Numbered from the stretch's first letter, positions 9,991 to 21,684 are shown. The stretch is DNA of 64,000 bases from Methylotenera sp. (GCF_030684185.1 NZ_JAUXOY010000026.1:1-64000), one strand, 5' to 3'. Made by a program: numbers and translations. The notes: a model not told the origin generated them from the letters alone.

Positions 9991-10680
9991 ATGGTAGCCG
10001 AATCACCTAATAATCAAGAATTAGCGTTGAAAAAACGTGCACGCCGCCGTTTAGTAGGCGCTATTGCACTTGTACTTTTTATGGTGATTGTATTGCCGAA
10101 AATCTTGCAGGATCGCGCAGCATTAGCGCCGCAAGAATCCATTAAGATAACCATGCCAGATGAAAATATTGTTCAGCAGATTGAGTCTGTTGACAGAAAT
10201 GCAACGCCTGTTGAATCTCAAGCCGAAGTGGTAGCTTTAGAGGAATCAATTAATATTGAAGGACCTGCTAGCTCTGAAACTGCGGATGAAATTCAAACAG
10301 AGAATAAAAAAGCCAACGATAAAAACTCAGCCACTTCAGCTTTGGTGGCTGAAGCTAAAGTAGCTGTTAAATCTCCTGATATTAAAAAAGATGAAAACAA
10401 GTCGAGTGAATCAAAGTCTTCTGAAGTAAAGGTGCCCTCGATCAAGAGTGAAAGTTTTTCGATACAAGTCGGTGTATTCTCTGATATGGCTAATGTAAAA
10501 CAGCTTCAAGCGCGCTTAAAACAAGCAGGGCTTGATTCACGTACCGAAAATATTTCGACTCCAAAAGGAGAGAAAATTCGGCTAAAAGCAGGGCGTTTCA
10601 ACTCGCGCCAAGAAGCGGCCTATGCTTTGACTAAACTTCAAGCCGCAGATTTATCGGGAATGGTGATTAGTAACAATTAA
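9991..10680 (+). CDS. SPOR-domain inner-membrane protein (DedD-like)
   Basis: N-terminal TM, low-complexity linker, C-terminal SPOR-like FSIQVGVFSDMANVKQLQARLKQAGL. Confidence 0.8.
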   Translation: MVAESPNNQELALKKRARRRLVGAIALVLFMVIVLPKILQDRAALAPQESIKITMPDENIVQQIESVDRNATPVESQAEVVALEESINIEGPASSETADEIQTENKKANDKNSATSALVAEAKVAVKSPDIKKDENKSSESKSSEVKVPSIKSESFSIQVGVFSDMANVKQLQARLKQAGLDSRTENISTPKGEKIRLKAGRFNSRQEAAYALTKLQAADLSGMVISNN

Positions 10681-10716
10681 TGGTTTTTTTGATGCGACTA
10701 ATCGACTAGATAACAC

Positions 10717-11208
10717 ATGACAAGTTTTGATTATATAGTGCTGGCAATTATTGGTTTATCTATCATTCTGAGTGTGATGCGTGGCTTTTTTAGAGAAGCT
10801 TTATCGATTTTAGGGTGGATAGCAGCATTTGTTGTTGCCAAGACTTATGTGAATCAGATTTTGCCGATGATGCCAGTGAATATCCCAACCGAATCTTTGC
10901 GCATTTTAGCCGCATTTTTGGTGTTATTTTTAGCAACGTTATTAGTATCAAGCTTATTGGCAATAGCCCTTTCAGCTATTTTTAAGAAAATTGGCCTCGG
11001 TTGGTTAAATCGTTTACTAGGTGCTGTTTTTGGGCTGGCTCGCGGAATGTTGGTTGTTTGTATCTTAGTGTTTTTAGCGGGGCTGACTGATATGCCGAAA
11101 GATGCTCGTTGGCGAAATGCTATGTTTAGTGCGCCAATAGAGGCACTGGTAATTAGTATGTTGCCTTGGATGCCAATAAGCATTGCTAAGCATGTTAAAT
11201 ACGACTAA
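10717..11208 (+). CDS. cvpA: CvpA family protein
   Basis: FDYIVLAIIGLSIILSVMRGFFREALSILGWIAAF; directly upstream of purF. Confidence 0.88.
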   Translation: MTSFDYIVLAIIGLSIILSVMRGFFREALSILGWIAAFVVAKTYVNQILPMMPVNIPTESLRILAAFLVLFLATLLVSSLLAIALSAIFKKIGLGWLNRLLGAVFGLARGMLVVCILVFLAGLTDMPKDARWRNAMFSAPIEALVISMLPWMPISIAKHVKYD

Positions 11209-11316
11209 ATTGTCACGTAGTTAATGAGCACTTGAAATTTGAATCGTTGTATCAAAGTCAGAACTTTAGAATCATAGAATTTTTAATAGCAGAATTAATC
11301 ACTTAAGGCTTTATTC

Positions 11317-12873
11317 ATGTGCGGAATCATAGGCATTGTAGGTAAAAATCCAGTTAACCAGTTGTTGTATGACGGTCTGCTAGTCTTGCAACATCGCGGC
11401 CAAGATGCTGCCGGCATCGTCACCACGGACGGTAATACGTTTTTTATGCATAAGAATAATGGTCTGGTAAAAGATGTGTTCCAAACACGTCATATGCGTA
11501 GCCTGATTGGAAATGTAGGCATTGCGCATGTACGTTATCCAACAGCAGGTTCTTCTAGTGCTGCAGAAGCACAACCGTTTTATGTGAATTCTCCATTTGG
11601 AATCGTGTTGGGTCACAACGGTAATTTGACCAATTCAGAACAATTAAAATCAGAAATGTTCCGTCAAGATTTACGCCATATCAATACTAATTCAGATTCT
11701 GAAGTCTTGCTGAATGTTTTGGCGCATGAGATTGAAAAAACATCACGTAATGCCGTGTTGAATACCGATATGGCATTTGATGCAGTAGCCGGCGTGCATA
11801 GGCGCTGTAAAGGTGCTTACGCAGTTGTGGCGATGATTGCTAATTTCGGATTGCTTGCGTTTCGTGATCCTAACGGCATACGTCCTTTAGTCATTGGCAA
11901 AGTTGAAACTGTCAAGGGAACTGAGTATATTGTGGCCTCTGAAAGCGTTGCGCTTGATGTGTTGGGCTTCCAAATGGTCCGTGATGTAGCGCCTGGGGAA
12001 GCTATATTTATTGATATGGATGGTAATTTTTTCTCACGTCAATGTGCTGACGATCCGAAATTAAATCCATGTATTTTTGAGTATGTCTATTTAGCTCGTC
12101 CTGACTCAGTGATTGATGGTGTATCGGTTTACCAAACCCGTTTAGATATGGGTAAAAGTCTGGCTGAAAAAATCAAACGAGAATGGGCGGATAAGAAAAT
12201 TGACGTTGTGATTCCAATTCCAGATACCAGTCGACCTAGTGCACTTCAGGTAGGCATCGCTTTGGGTTTGGATTATCGTGAAGGGTTCATTAAAAATCGT
12301 TATATTGGCCGCACATTTATTATGCCAGGTCAAGCGCTACGAAAAAAATCAGTGCGCCAAAAACTCAACCCGATTGGCATAGAATTTAAGGGTAAAAATG
12401 TGCTTTTAGTGGATGACTCAATCGTGCGAGGCACAACATCGCAGCAAATTGTGCAAATGGCGCGTGATGCAGGTGCTAACAAGGTTTATTTTGCTTCAGC
12501 AGCCCCGCCAGTTCGCTTTCCAAATGTGTATGGCATTGATATGCCAAGTCGCGATGAGCTGCTTGCAACTGGCCGAACCGATGAGCAAATCTGCCAAGAG
12601 ATTGGTGCAGATGCGCTGATTTATCAAGACTTGGATGCGCTGGTAGAAGATGTTAAATTGAGCAACCCACACATCAAAAACTTTGATTGCTCATGCTTCG
12701 ATGGCAAGTATGTAACAGGCGACATCAATGAGGCTTATTTAACAAACATTGAGTCTGCACGTGGTGATGTCAATAAAAAGCAAAAGCCCTCTAACTCCAG
12801 CACGCAGATGGACCTTAATTTGATTGATAGCTTTGATCATGAGTCGGCTGAAGAAGCTACTGAAGTCAGCTGA
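11317..12873 (+). CDS. purF: Amidophosphoribosyltransferase
   Basis: [10 protein letters not shown]-terminus; [18 protein letters not shown] motif. Confidence 0.97.
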   Translation: MCGIIGIVGKNPVNQLLYDGLLVLQHRGQDAAGIVTTDGNTFFMHKNNGLVKDVFQTRHMRSLIGNVGIAHVRYPTAGSSSAAEAQPFYVNSPFGIVLGHNGNLTNSEQLKSEMFRQDLRHINTNSDSEVLLNVLAHEIEKTSRNAVLNTDMAFDAVAGVHRRCKGAYAVVAMIANFGLLAFRDPNGIRPLVIGKVETVKGTEYIVASESVALDVLGFQMVRDVAPGEAIFIDMDGNFFSRQCADDPKLNPCIFEYVYLARPDSVIDGVSVYQTRLDMGKSLAEKIKREWADKKIDVVIPIPDTSRPSALQVGIALGLDYREGFIKNRYIGRTFIMPGQALRKKSVRQKLNPIGIEFKGKNVLLVDDSIVRGTTSQQIVQMARDAGANKVYFASAAPPVRFPNVYGIDMPSRDELLATGRTDEQICQEIGADALIYQDLDALVEDVKLSNPHIKNFDCSCFDGKYVTGDINEAYLTNIESARGDVNKKQKPSNSSTQMDLNLIDSFDHESAEEATEVS

Positions 12874-13018
12874 GAATCTAACTTGATGCAAATGTATCTT
12901 GACGATTTTGTAGCATAAGTCTAAGATGAAATTGCGCTGATTTGAGTGACTTAACTTAAACAAGGTCTTACTCAGCTTGCGGGCGCATAATAAATACAGC
13001 TAAAGCGAGTTACAAAAG

Positions 13019-13054
13019 AACCCGTTTTAGCTTTGTTGCTTAAGCGGGTTTTTT
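13019..13054 (+). terminator. Probable intrinsic terminator downstream of purF
   Basis: AACCCG...TAGC-tttgtt-GCTT...CGGGTT followed by a T run. Confidence 0.7.
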
Positions 13055-13079
13055 AATGCCCAGATAAAATGAGATTGAT

Positions 13080-14279
13080 ATGAATAAATATTTAAACGAA
13101 CAACAATATCACCCAGAAACCCTAAGTGTTCGAGCTGGAGCTGAAATGACCGAGTTTGGTGAAAACTCAGAAGCATTGTTTTTAAATTCCAGCTTTAGAT
13201 TTAAAAATGCGGCACAAGCAGCCGCTCGCTTTGGTGGCACTGAGCCAGGTAATATTTACTCGCGTTTCACCAATCCAACGGTCACTATGTTTCAAAATAA
13301 ACTGGCGGCGTTAGAGGGGGCGGAACAATGCGTAGCGACATCTTCTGGGATGTCAGCAATTTTAGCTTGTGTGATGGGTTTGTGTAGCGCTGGTGATCAT
13401 GTTGTGGCGTCACGCAGTATTTTTGGTACAAGTGTGCAGCTGTTTAGCAATATTCTTGCGCGCTGGGGTTTGCAGGTAACATTTGTTTCACTGACTAATC
13501 TGGACGAATGGCAGGCTGCAGTGACGCCAAAAACCAAACTGTTTTTTGTAGAAACACCATCTAATCCATTAACGGAAGTATGTGATATTCGAGCATTGGC
13601 AGATATTGCACATCAAACAGGCGCGCATTTAGTGGTGGATAATTGTTTTTGTACCCCTGCGATTCAGAGGCCATTGGAGTTAGGTGCAGATATTATTATT
13701 CATTCTGCTACTAAATATATAGACGGGCAGGGTAGGTGTTTAGGTGGCGCTGTATTAGGTTCTAAATTGTTAATGGAGCCAGTTTACGGATTTCTTCGCA
13801 CTGCAGGTGTCACGATGAGTGCATTTAATGCCTGGGTATTTCTGAAAGGTTTGGAGACCTTATTTATTCGCATGGAGGCTCACGCAAAAAATGCACTTGC
13901 CTTGGCTGCATGGTTGGAGGAGCAGCCACAGGTGGCACGTGTTCATTATCCTGGCTTAAAGTCGCATCCTCAGCATGCATTGGCTATGCAGCAGCAAAGC
14001 AGTGGTGGTGGTATTGTTAGTTTTGAGGTTAAACCTAAAGCGGGTCAATCTTTGCAGGAAGCAGCTTGGGCGTTAATAGATGCGACTAAGCTGATTTCAA
14101 TTACTGCCAATTTAGGTGACGCAAAAAGTACCATTACGCACCCAGCCACGACGACGCATAGCCGTGTAACGGCAGAGGCTCGCGCAGCCGCAGGAATCAC
14201 TGATGGTTTAGTCAGAATTGCGGTTGGTTTAGAACATGTTGACGACCTAAAAGCTGACTTAATTTCTTTGGCTTTATAA
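13080..14279 (+). CDS. metZ: O-succinylhomoserine sulfhydrylase
   Basis: PLP-fold Cys/Met metabolism family: SGMSAILA, VETPSNPL, IHSATKYIDGQGR. Confidence 0.9.
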   Translation: MNKYLNEQQYHPETLSVRAGAEMTEFGENSEALFLNSSFRFKNAAQAAARFGGTEPGNIYSRFTNPTVTMFQNKLAALEGAEQCVATSSGMSAILACVMGLCSAGDHVVASRSIFGTSVQLFSNILARWGLQVTFVSLTNLDEWQAAVTPKTKLFFVETPSNPLTEVCDIRALADIAHQTGAHLVVDNCFCTPAIQRPLELGADIIIHSATKYIDGQGRCLGGAVLGSKLLMEPVYGFLRTAGVTMSAFNAWVFLKGLETLFIRMEAHAKNALALAAWLEEQPQVARVHYPGLKSHPQHALAMQQQSSGGGIVSFEVKPKAGQSLQEAAWALIDATKLISITANLGDAKSTITHPATTTHSRVTAEARAAAGITDGLVRIAVGLEHVDDLKADLISLAL

Positions 14280-14290
14280 CGTTAAACCTA

Positions 14291-14336
14291 AGCGCTAACA
14301 TAACAAGCATAAGCATTGTTAATCAATGTTAGCGCT
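14291..14336. repeat. Inverted repeat, 11-bp outer arms AGCGCTAACAT/ATGTTAGCGCT with nested AACAA/TTGTT
   Basis: Read directly in the metZ-gyrA intergenic region. Confidence 0.85.
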
Positions 14337-14401
14337 ACTAATTTGCATGCTTTTCATGCTAAAATCACGCTACATAAAAACCATTAAAAGTCAGTCTGTA
14401 C

Positions 14402-16972
14402 ATGGATCAATTCGCTAAAGAAACCTTACCAATCAGCTTAGAAGATGAAATGCGACGGTCGTACCTTGATTACGCGATGAGCGTGATTGTAGGCCGTGCA
14501 TTACCAGACGTGCGTGACGGTTTAAAACCAGTGCATCGGCGTGTTTTATTTGCAATGCACGAGCTTAGCAATGACTACAATAAACCTTACAAAAAGTCTG
14601 CACGTATCGTCGGTGATGTGATTGGTAAGTACCATCCGCATGGCGATACTGCTGTTTACGATACTATCGTTCGTATGGCGCAGGACTTTTCATTACGCTA
14701 TATGCTGGTAGATGGACAAGGTAACTTCGGTTCTGTAGATGGCGATAACGCGGCGGCGATGCGTTATACGGAAATCCGTATGTCAAAGATCGCACATGAG
14801 TTATTAGCTGATATTGACAAAGAAACGGTTGATTTTGGTCCTAACTACGATGGTAGTGAGCATGAGCCGCTCATCATGCCGGCACGTATTCCTAACTTGC
14901 TGATTAATGGAAGCTCCGGTATTGCGGTGGGTATGGCAACCAACATCCCGCCACATAACTTGAATGAAGTTTTGGACGCCTGTTTTGCACTGCTTAAAGA
15001 CCCTGAAATGGGTATCGAAGAGTTGATTGAACTGGTGCCAGCGCCAGACTTTCCAACCGCAGGTATTATTTACGGTACTGTAGGTGTAAAAGAGGGTTAT
15101 CGCACCGGCCGAGGACGTGTAGTGATGCGTGGCCGTACACATGTAGAAGATTTAGAGCGTGGCGGTCGCCAAGCTTTGATTGTAGACGAACTGCCATACC
15201 AAGTGAACAAAAAGACCTTCGTCGAGAAGATCGCTGAATTAGTCAACGAGAAAAAAATAGAAGGTATTTCGGATTTACGCGATGAATCAGATAAATCTGG
15301 TATGCGTGTAGTAATTGAGCTGAAACGTGGCGAAATTGCTGAAGTTGTGCTGAATAATCTCTACAAACAAACGCAGTTGCAAGATACATTCGGTATGAAT
15401 ATGGTGGCCTTGTTAGATGGTCAACCGCGTTTGTTAAACCTTAAACAAATGTTAGAGGCGTTCTTACGCCACAGACGTGAAGTCATTACGCGTCGTACTG
15501 TATTTGAGTTGAAAAAAGCGCGGGCACGTGGCCATATATTAGAAGGTTTAGCAGTTGCGCTTGCGAATGTTGATGAGATGATCGCGCTGATTAAAGCGGC
15601 ACCAACGCCACCAGAGGCTAAAATTGATTTGATGGCTAAGGTTTGGAAATCGCCAGTTGTTGAAGAGATGTTGAAACGTGCTGCTATGGAAGCTTCGCGT
15701 CCGGAAGGCTTGAGCGTAGATTTTGGACTAACACCAAACGGTTATAAATTAAGTGATGTGCAAGCCCAGGAAATTCTGCAAATGCGCTTGCAACGTTTAA
15801 CCGGGCTAGAGCAAGATAAAGTGGTGAGTGAATATAAAGAGGTGATGGATATTATTGCCGATTTACTTAATATTTTAGCGACACCGGCACGCGTGACTGC
15901 GATTATTACCGACGAATTAACTGAGATTAGAAAACAATTTGGTGACAAACGTCGCAGTGAAATCATGGTAAATGCACAAGACTTGTCATTAGAGGATTTA
16001 ATCACGCCGCAAGACGTGGTAGTCACACTTTCCCATACTGGTTACGTTAAATCTCAACCACTGGATGAGTATCGCGCACAGCGCCGTGGTGGCCGTGGTA
16101 AGCAAGCTGCACCGACTAAAGAAGACGATTTTATCGACAAGATGTTTGTCGCAAATACGCATGATTACATTCTATGCTTTAGTAGCCGCGGGCGTGTCTA
16201 TTGGCTGAAGGTATACGAAGTGCCGCAAGGTAGCCGTATTGGTCGTGGCAAGCCGATTGTGAATCTATTCCCGCTTGAAGAGGGCGAGAAAATCAATGCG
16301 ATTCTTTCAGTAAAAGAGTTTGACGAAGACCATTTCATCTTTATGGCAACCGCACTGGGTACAGTGAAGAAAACTGCGCTTACTGAATTCGCTAACCCGC
16401 GTAAATCAGGCATTATTGCGATTAATTTAGATGAGGGTGACTTCCTTATCGGGGCAGAAGTGACCCATGGGTCGAATGACATTATATTGGTTTCTAATGG
16501 TGGTAAAGCTGTCTGGTTTGATGAAGAAGACGTGCGTCAAATGGGTCGCGCAACACGTGGTGTCCGCGGTATGAAATTAGCGCCGAATCAGCAAGTGCTG
16601 TCATTGTTGATTGCTGATGATGATAAACAAACCGTACTGGTCGCAACTGAAAATGGTTACGGTAAACGCACACAGCTGGCTGATTTCCGTCATTCAGGCC
16701 GCGGCACACAAGGCGTGAAAGCGATTGCAGTGAGCGAGCGTAACGGCTTGGTAGTTGCCGCTAAACTGGTGAATGATGAAGACGAGATTATGCTCATTAC
16801 TACCGGTGGTGTGCTCATTAGAACTCGTGTAAATGAGATTCGTGAGTTAGGCCGCGCAACGCAAGGCGTAACCCTCATTAACCTGGGTGAAGGTGAGAAG
16901 CTTTCAGGGCTAGAGAAAATCGTTGAAAGCGATGATTCTGAATCAGATACAGGCGATAAAGAAGAACAATAA
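14402..16972 (+). CDS. gyrA: DNA gyrase subunit A
   Basis: [48 protein letters not shown]; 856 aa. Confidence 0.98.
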   Translation: MDQFAKETLPISLEDEMRRSYLDYAMSVIVGRALPDVRDGLKPVHRRVLFAMHELSNDYNKPYKKSARIVGDVIGKYHPHGDTAVYDTIVRMAQDFSLRYMLVDGQGNFGSVDGDNAAAMRYTEIRMSKIAHELLADIDKETVDFGPNYDGSEHEPLIMPARIPNLLINGSSGIAVGMATNIPPHNLNEVLDACFALLKDPEMGIEELIELVPAPDFPTAGIIYGTVGVKEGYRTGRGRVVMRGRTHVEDLERGGRQALIVDELPYQVNKKTFVEKIAELVNEKKIEGISDLRDESDKSGMRVVIELKRGEIAEVVLNNLYKQTQLQDTFGMNMVALLDGQPRLLNLKQMLEAFLRHRREVITRRTVFELKKARARGHILEGLAVALANVDEMIALIKAAPTPPEAKIDLMAKVWKSPVVEEMLKRAAMEASRPEGLSVDFGLTPNGYKLSDVQAQEILQMRLQRLTGLEQDKVVSEYKEVMDIIADLLNILATPARVTAIITDELTEIRKQFGDKRRSEIMVNAQDLSLEDLITPQDVVVTLSHTGYVKSQPLDEYRAQRRGGRGKQAAPTKEDDFIDKMFVANTHDYILCFSSRGRVYWLKVYEVPQGSRIGRGKPIVNLFPLEEGEKINAILSVKEFDEDHFIFMATALGTVKKTALTEFANPRKSGIIAINLDEGDFLIGAEVTHGSNDIILVSNGGKAVWFDEEDVRQMGRATRGVRGMKLAPNQQVLSLLIADDDKQTVLVATENGYGKRTQLADFRHSGRGTQGVKAIAVSERNGLVVAAKLVNDEDEIMLITTGGVLIRTRVNEIRELGRATQGVTLINLGEGEKLSGLEKIVESDDSESDTGDKEEQ

Positions 16973-16984
16973 AAGAAATATTCA

Positions 16985-18061
16985 ATGACTCAAATTTTTA
17001 ATTTTTCTGCAGGACCTGCAGTTTTACCCAAGTATGTATTAGAACGTGCGCAAGCTGAAATGTTAGATTGGCATGGCTCTGGCATGAGTGTGATGGAAAT
17101 GTCACATCGAGGCAAAGAGTTCATGAGTATCTTAGCTAAGACAGAGGCTGATTTACGCACGTTGTTGAATATACCGGGTAACTACAAAGTGTTGTTTTTG
17201 CAAGGTGGTGCGATTGCTGAAAATGCGATGATTCCGCTTAATTTGTTAAATGGTAAAGTTGCCGATTATGCCGTGACAGGTGGCTGGAGTAAACGTAGCG
17301 TTGAAGATGCCAGCGCTTACGGAACAATCAATGTAGTTGCAAGTAGCGAAGCCGTTCAATATACACATGTCCCAGCATTTTCAAGCTGGAAGCTAGACAA
17401 AAACGCAGCTTATTTGCATATTTGTACTAATGAAACCATGAGTGGTGTTGAGTTTGTTGACCTCCCATCTACAAATGGCGTACCAATTGTTGCAGATATG
17501 TCATCACACATACTTTCTCGTCAAATTGATGTGAGCCAATACGGCGTGATTTATGGTGGCGCGCAAAAAAATATAGGACCAGCCGGCTTGTGTATCGTGA
17601 TTGTGCGTGAAGATTTGCTTGGCAAGGCGTCGCCATTAACTCCAGCCGTGTTTAATTGGAAAACGCAGGCGGAAAATCAATCCATGATTAATACACCACC
17701 TACTTATAGCATTTATATAGCAGGACTGGTGTTCGAATGGCTGCTAGCAAAGGGTGGTGTAGCAGCAATTGAACAAGAAAATATAGCAAAAGCAAAACTT
17801 CTTTACGAATATATAGATTCCACTGATTTTTATGTGAATCATGTCGAAATTAAAAATCGCTCGCGCATGAACATTCCTTTTTTCTTGCGTGATGAATCGT
17901 TCAATGATGCCTTTCTGAAGGGGGCTGAGGTGCATGGACTCTTGCAGCTGAAAGGTCATCGTGCTGTGGGCGGAATGCGCGCCAGTATTTACAATGCCAT
18001 GCCGATAGAAGGTGTACAAGCGCTCGTTGCCTATATGAAAGAATTTGAAAGCGCGCATTAA
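16985..18061 (+). CDS. serC: Phosphoserine aminotransferase
   Basis: FNFSAGPAVLP...EMSHRGKEF; YGGAQKNIGPAG. Confidence 0.96.
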   Translation: MTQIFNFSAGPAVLPKYVLERAQAEMLDWHGSGMSVMEMSHRGKEFMSILAKTEADLRTLLNIPGNYKVLFLQGGAIAENAMIPLNLLNGKVADYAVTGGWSKRSVEDASAYGTINVVASSEAVQYTHVPAFSSWKLDKNAAYLHICTNETMSGVEFVDLPSTNGVPIVADMSSHILSRQIDVSQYGVIYGGAQKNIGPAGLCIVIVREDLLGKASPLTPAVFNWKTQAENQSMINTPPTYSIYIAGLVFEWLLAKGGVAAIEQENIAKAKLLYEYIDSTDFYVNHVEIKNRSRMNIPFFLRDESFNDAFLKGAEVHGLLQLKGHRAVGGMRASIYNAMPIEGVQALVAYMKEFESAH

Positions 18062-18075
18062 GAAGCATATTAAAT

Positions 18076-19158
18076 ATGTCAGAACAACTTAAACAACATC
18101 GTGATCAAATAGATGCCATTGACGAGCAAGTGCTTAAGCTTGTAAATGAGCGGGCAAAGCTTGCGCGACAAATTGGTACTCTTAAAGATGACGGGGTGAT
18201 TTACCGCCCTGAGCGTGAGGCACAGGTGTTGCGTCGTTTGCAAGAACACAACCAGGGGCCGCTTTCTAATGAGGCTGTCAGCAATATATTCCGTGCTGTG
18301 ATGTCTAACTGTCGTGCGCTTGAAAAAGAACTTTCTATTGCTTTTTTAGGACCGTTAGGTACTTATAGCGAAGAGGCTGCGCTTAAACAATTTGGTTTAG
18401 GTAGAAGTGCAGTGGTATGTGGTTCAATTGATGAAGTTTTTCGCACGTTAGAAGCAGGTCAAGCGGATTATGGTGTAGTACCAGTTGAAAATTCCACCGA
18501 AGGTGCAATTGGCTTAACGCTTGATTTATTGCTCTCTAGCACACTAAAAGTTTGCGGGGAAATTACACTGCCAATTCACCATTGTTTGTTATCCAAACAA
18601 ACAGATATTTCGAAAATTTCGCATGTTTTTTCTCATACACAATCGTTGGCTCAATGTCATGAGTGGCTAAGCAAGACCTTACCAAAAGCAGGCCGTGAAG
18701 CTGTTACGAGTAATGCCCGTGCGGCACAGATGATTCATGATCTTGTTTCAACAGATGGAACGTTTGCTGCTGCCATTGCTAGTAAGCGTGCAGCAGAGTT
18801 GTTTAATTTAAATATTCTTGCTGAAAATATTGAGGATGATGCCAAAAATACGACACGTTTTTTAGTGTTAGGCACGCACGATGTTGCGGCTTCTGGCGCT
18901 GATAAAACATCGTTAGTCATGACTTCTAAAAATATACCAGGTGCTATGGTAGAGTTGTTAGAGCCACTTTCAAGACATGGCGTGAGCATGACTAAATTTG
19001 AATCTCGCCCGTCTAAACAAGGACTGTGGGATTACGTATTTTTTGTTGATATTGAAGGTCATCAAGCTGATGCAAAAGTAAAAGCAGCACTTGCAGAGTG
19101 TCAACAGCGCGCATCTTTTCTTAAAGTGTTGGGTTCTTACCCTGCCGCAGTAATTTAA
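18076..19158 (+). CDS. pheA: Chorismate mutase / prephenate dehydratase (P-protein)
   Basis: N-terminal chorismate mutase; FLGPLGTYSEEAA; ESRPSKQGLWDYVFFVDIEGH. Confidence 0.95.
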   Translation: MSEQLKQHRDQIDAIDEQVLKLVNERAKLARQIGTLKDDGVIYRPEREAQVLRRLQEHNQGPLSNEAVSNIFRAVMSNCRALEKELSIAFLGPLGTYSEEAALKQFGLGRSAVVCGSIDEVFRTLEAGQADYGVVPVENSTEGAIGLTLDLLLSSTLKVCGEITLPIHHCLLSKQTDISKISHVFSHTQSLAQCHEWLSKTLPKAGREAVTSNARAAQMIHDLVSTDGTFAAAIASKRAAELFNLNILAENIEDDAKNTTRFLVLGTHDVAASGADKTSLVMTSKNIPGAMVELLEPLSRHGVSMTKFESRPSKQGLWDYVFFVDIEGHQADAKVKAALAECQQRASFLKVLGSYPAAVI

Positions 19159-19213
19159 TTCATTTGTCTTTAATATTCACTCTTTAATATCCAGTCTTTA
19201 AGGTTTTTCTTGT

Positions 19214-20353
19214 ATGAACGCAAGCCGTGATTTATCTAACGCAGTTTTGTCCGATTTGGCCCCCGATCACATTCGAGCTATAGCACCATACCAAGGTGGT
19301 AAGCCTATCTGTGAGCTTTCGCGTGAAATGGGCTTGCAGGTGGGGGATATTGTTAAGCTGGCCTCGAATGAAAATCCGTTAGGTATTAGTCCTAAGGCCG
19401 AATTTGCTATACAAGAAGCATTGCTTGATATTGCACGCTATCCAGATGGTAATAGTTTTGCACTTCGTGAAGCTGTGAGTAATAAATTCAAAGTTGCACA
19501 CAATCAAATTGTGTTTGGCAATGGCTCGAATGACATTCTGGAGCTTGCTGCACGTGCTTTTTTAACAGCGGGTTGTGAAGCAATTTATTCACAACATGCA
19601 TTTGCGGTGTATCCATTAGTGACACAAGCGACTGGTGCGACTGGCGTAGTTGTTCCTGCTAAGAATTATGGTCATGATTTACCTGCAATGCTTGCTGCGA
19701 TTACCGATAAAACGCGCATGATATTTGTAGCGAATCCAAATAATCCCACTGGTACGCTACTTGGTAAAGATGAGCTATTTGAATTTTTAAAACAAGTTCC
19801 AAAACATGTGCTGGTTGTTTTAGATGAAGCTTATGATGAGTATTTGTCAGCAGCGAATAAATCTGAAGCGATTGGCTGGCTCAACGAGTTTGATAATTTA
19901 ATTATTTCACGTACTTTTTCAAAGGCCTACGGTCTAGCTGGCTTGCGCGTGGGTTTTGGCTTGTGCCATGCTGATATTGCAGACTTAATGAATCGCGTGC
20001 GCCAGCCTTTTAACGTGAATAGTATCGCTCAGGCCGCCGCAGTGGCTTCACTTGCTGATGATGATTTTGTTGAACGCTCTTATGCGCTCAATCAAGCTGG
20101 CATGGTGCAATTGACACAAGGCTTTAACAAACTAAGGTTAGAATACATACCTTCATTTGCTAATTTTGTGAGTTTTGCCGTGAAAAGTGACACGCAAAAT
20201 GCAGCTGAAGTGAATCAAAAGTTATTGCAAAAAGGTGTAATCGTTAGACCCATCGCTAATTACGAAATGCCAGACTACTTGCGTGTAAGTATTGGGTTAT
20301 TCAGTGAAAATGCACGTTTTCTAGAAGTGCTAGAAGAAATTATAAATAAATAG
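19214..20353 (+). CDS. hisC: Histidinol-phosphate aminotransferase
   Basis: KLASNENPLG; FVANPNNPTGT; RTFSKAYGLAGLRVG. Confidence 0.92.
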   Translation: MNASRDLSNAVLSDLAPDHIRAIAPYQGGKPICELSREMGLQVGDIVKLASNENPLGISPKAEFAIQEALLDIARYPDGNSFALREAVSNKFKVAHNQIVFGNGSNDILELAARAFLTAGCEAIYSQHAFAVYPLVTQATGATGVVVPAKNYGHDLPAMLAAITDKTRMIFVANPNNPTGTLLGKDELFEFLKQVPKHVLVVLDEAYDEYLSAANKSEAIGWLNEFDNLIISRTFSKAYGLAGLRVGFGLCHADIADLMNRVRQPFNVNSIAQAAAVASLADDDFVERSYALNQAGMVQLTQGFNKLRLEYIPSFANFVSFAVKSDTQNAAEVNQKLLQKGVIVRPIANYEMPDYLRVSIGLFSENARFLEVLEEIINK

Positions 20354-20376
20354 AAATTTTAAAAAGTAATGAATAA

Positions 20377-21462
20377 ATGAGTGAATATAAAAAGTTAGCC
20401 ACAGATGATGTACGAATACGCGAAATTAAAAAACTAATTACACCGTTAGAGCTATTAGGTCGCCTGAAAGAAAGTGCCGATTCCACGCAAAATATTTTAG
20501 CGACACGTCAAGAAATTCATCACATATTACATCAAACCGATGACCGCTTATTGGTGGTTGTAGGGCCTTGCTCAATACACGATACCAAAGCTGGCTTGGA
20601 ATATGCCCGCCGCTTGCTGGATGTTCGTAAAAATCTGTCTAAAGACTTATTGATAGTAATGCGTGTTTATTTTGAGAAGCCTCGTACTACAGTAGGATGG
20701 AAGGGTTTGATAAATGACCCGCATCTTAATGGTAGTTATAAAATCAATGAAGGTTTGGAAATCGCACGCAAGTTCTTGTTAGATGTGAATGAACTTGGCA
20801 TGCCAGCCGGTGCAGAGTTTTTAGACATGATTACGCCGCAATATGTCGCTGACTTAGTTAGCTGGGGTGCAATTGGTGCCCGTACAACTGAATCTCAGGT
20901 ACATCGCGAGCTCACTTCCGGTTTGTCTTGTCCAGTGGGATTCAAGAATGGAACGGATAGCGGCGTACGTGTTGCAATTGACGCGATTAAAACAGCTTCC
21001 AGCCCGCATCACTTTTTGTCAGTCACCAAAGAAGGGCAGTCGGCAATCTTTTCAACGACAGGTAATGAAGATTGTCATGTGATTTTACGTGGTGGAAAAA
21101 TACCGAATTACGATGCTAAAAGTGTCAATGAAGCTTGCGAGAGTTTGTCTGCAGCCAGGCTACCACCCATTTTGATGATTGATTGCAGTCACGGCAACAG
21201 CAGTAAAAACTATTTGCGTCAAAAAGACGTGGCGCGTGATATAGCGGCACAACTATCTAGCGGCGACCAACGTATTGTCGGCGTGATGTTGGAATCGCAT
21301 CTCAATGAAGGGCGTCAGGATCACGCTCCAGGTTGCGATCTTGAATACGGGAAATCTATTACTGATGCCTGTTTAGGATGGCAAGACACGGTTGAAATGT
21401 TGGATATTCTAGCCGCCTCTGTCCGCGCACGTCGCCAGAAGCACCTTAATGACGAAATCTAA
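20377..21462 (+). CDS. aroG: 3-deoxy-7-phosphoheptulonate synthase (class I)
   Basis: VVGPCSIHD, EKPRTTVGWKGLINDP, IDCSHGNSSKNY. Confidence 0.93.
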   Translation: MSEYKKLATDDVRIREIKKLITPLELLGRLKESADSTQNILATRQEIHHILHQTDDRLLVVVGPCSIHDTKAGLEYARRLLDVRKNLSKDLLIVMRVYFEKPRTTVGWKGLINDPHLNGSYKINEGLEIARKFLLDVNELGMPAGAEFLDMITPQYVADLVSWGAIGARTTESQVHRELTSGLSCPVGFKNGTDSGVRVAIDAIKTASSPHHFLSVTKEGQSAIFSTTGNEDCHVILRGGKIPNYDAKSVNEACESLSAARLPPILMIDCSHGNSSKNYLRQKDVARDIAAQLSSGDQRIVGVMLESHLNEGRQDHAPGCDLEYGKSITDACLGWQDTVEMLDILAASVRARRQKHLNDEI

Positions 21463-21612
21463 TATGTGTCGGCATCATGAATTTACTTAGTGTTTAATCA
21501 TTAACTTTGCGGTGTTGTGAAGTGTAAATAGAGCGCATTATTCGTATCACGTTGTAGCGATAATGAAATAAGCAGCAACGATATTACTTAACTACTAAAA
21601 AGGAAATTTATC

Positions 21613-21684
21613 ATGTGGACAACTCCAGCAGCTACAGAAATGCGTTTTGGCTTTGAAGTAACAATGTACGTAATGAACAAATAA
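21613..21684 (+). CDS. pqqA: PQQ precursor peptide PqqA, 23 aa (MWTTPAATEMRFGFEVTMYVMNK)
   Basis: E-x-x-x-Y core (EVTMY); GGA-containing RBS upstream; directly before pqqB. Below the length cutoff of the ORF track. Confidence 0.96.
   Translation: MWTTPAATEMRFGFEVTMYVMNK

Noticed and set aside
10177-10446. Low-complexity Lys/Ser/Glu stretch as a novel domain
   Set aside because: Typical linker of SPOR-domain envelope proteins between TM and SPOR
13000-13060. Possible SAM riboswitch before metZ
   Set aside because: The structure is explained by a simple terminator after purF; I could not identify conserved riboswitch core motifs
14804-15142. Antisense and overlapping ORFs in the track (e.g. 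112 aa inside gyrA)
   Set aside because: These are shadow ORFs opposite strongly conserved genes, without RBS or domain signal; the same applies to most opposite-strand ORFs listed inside known genes
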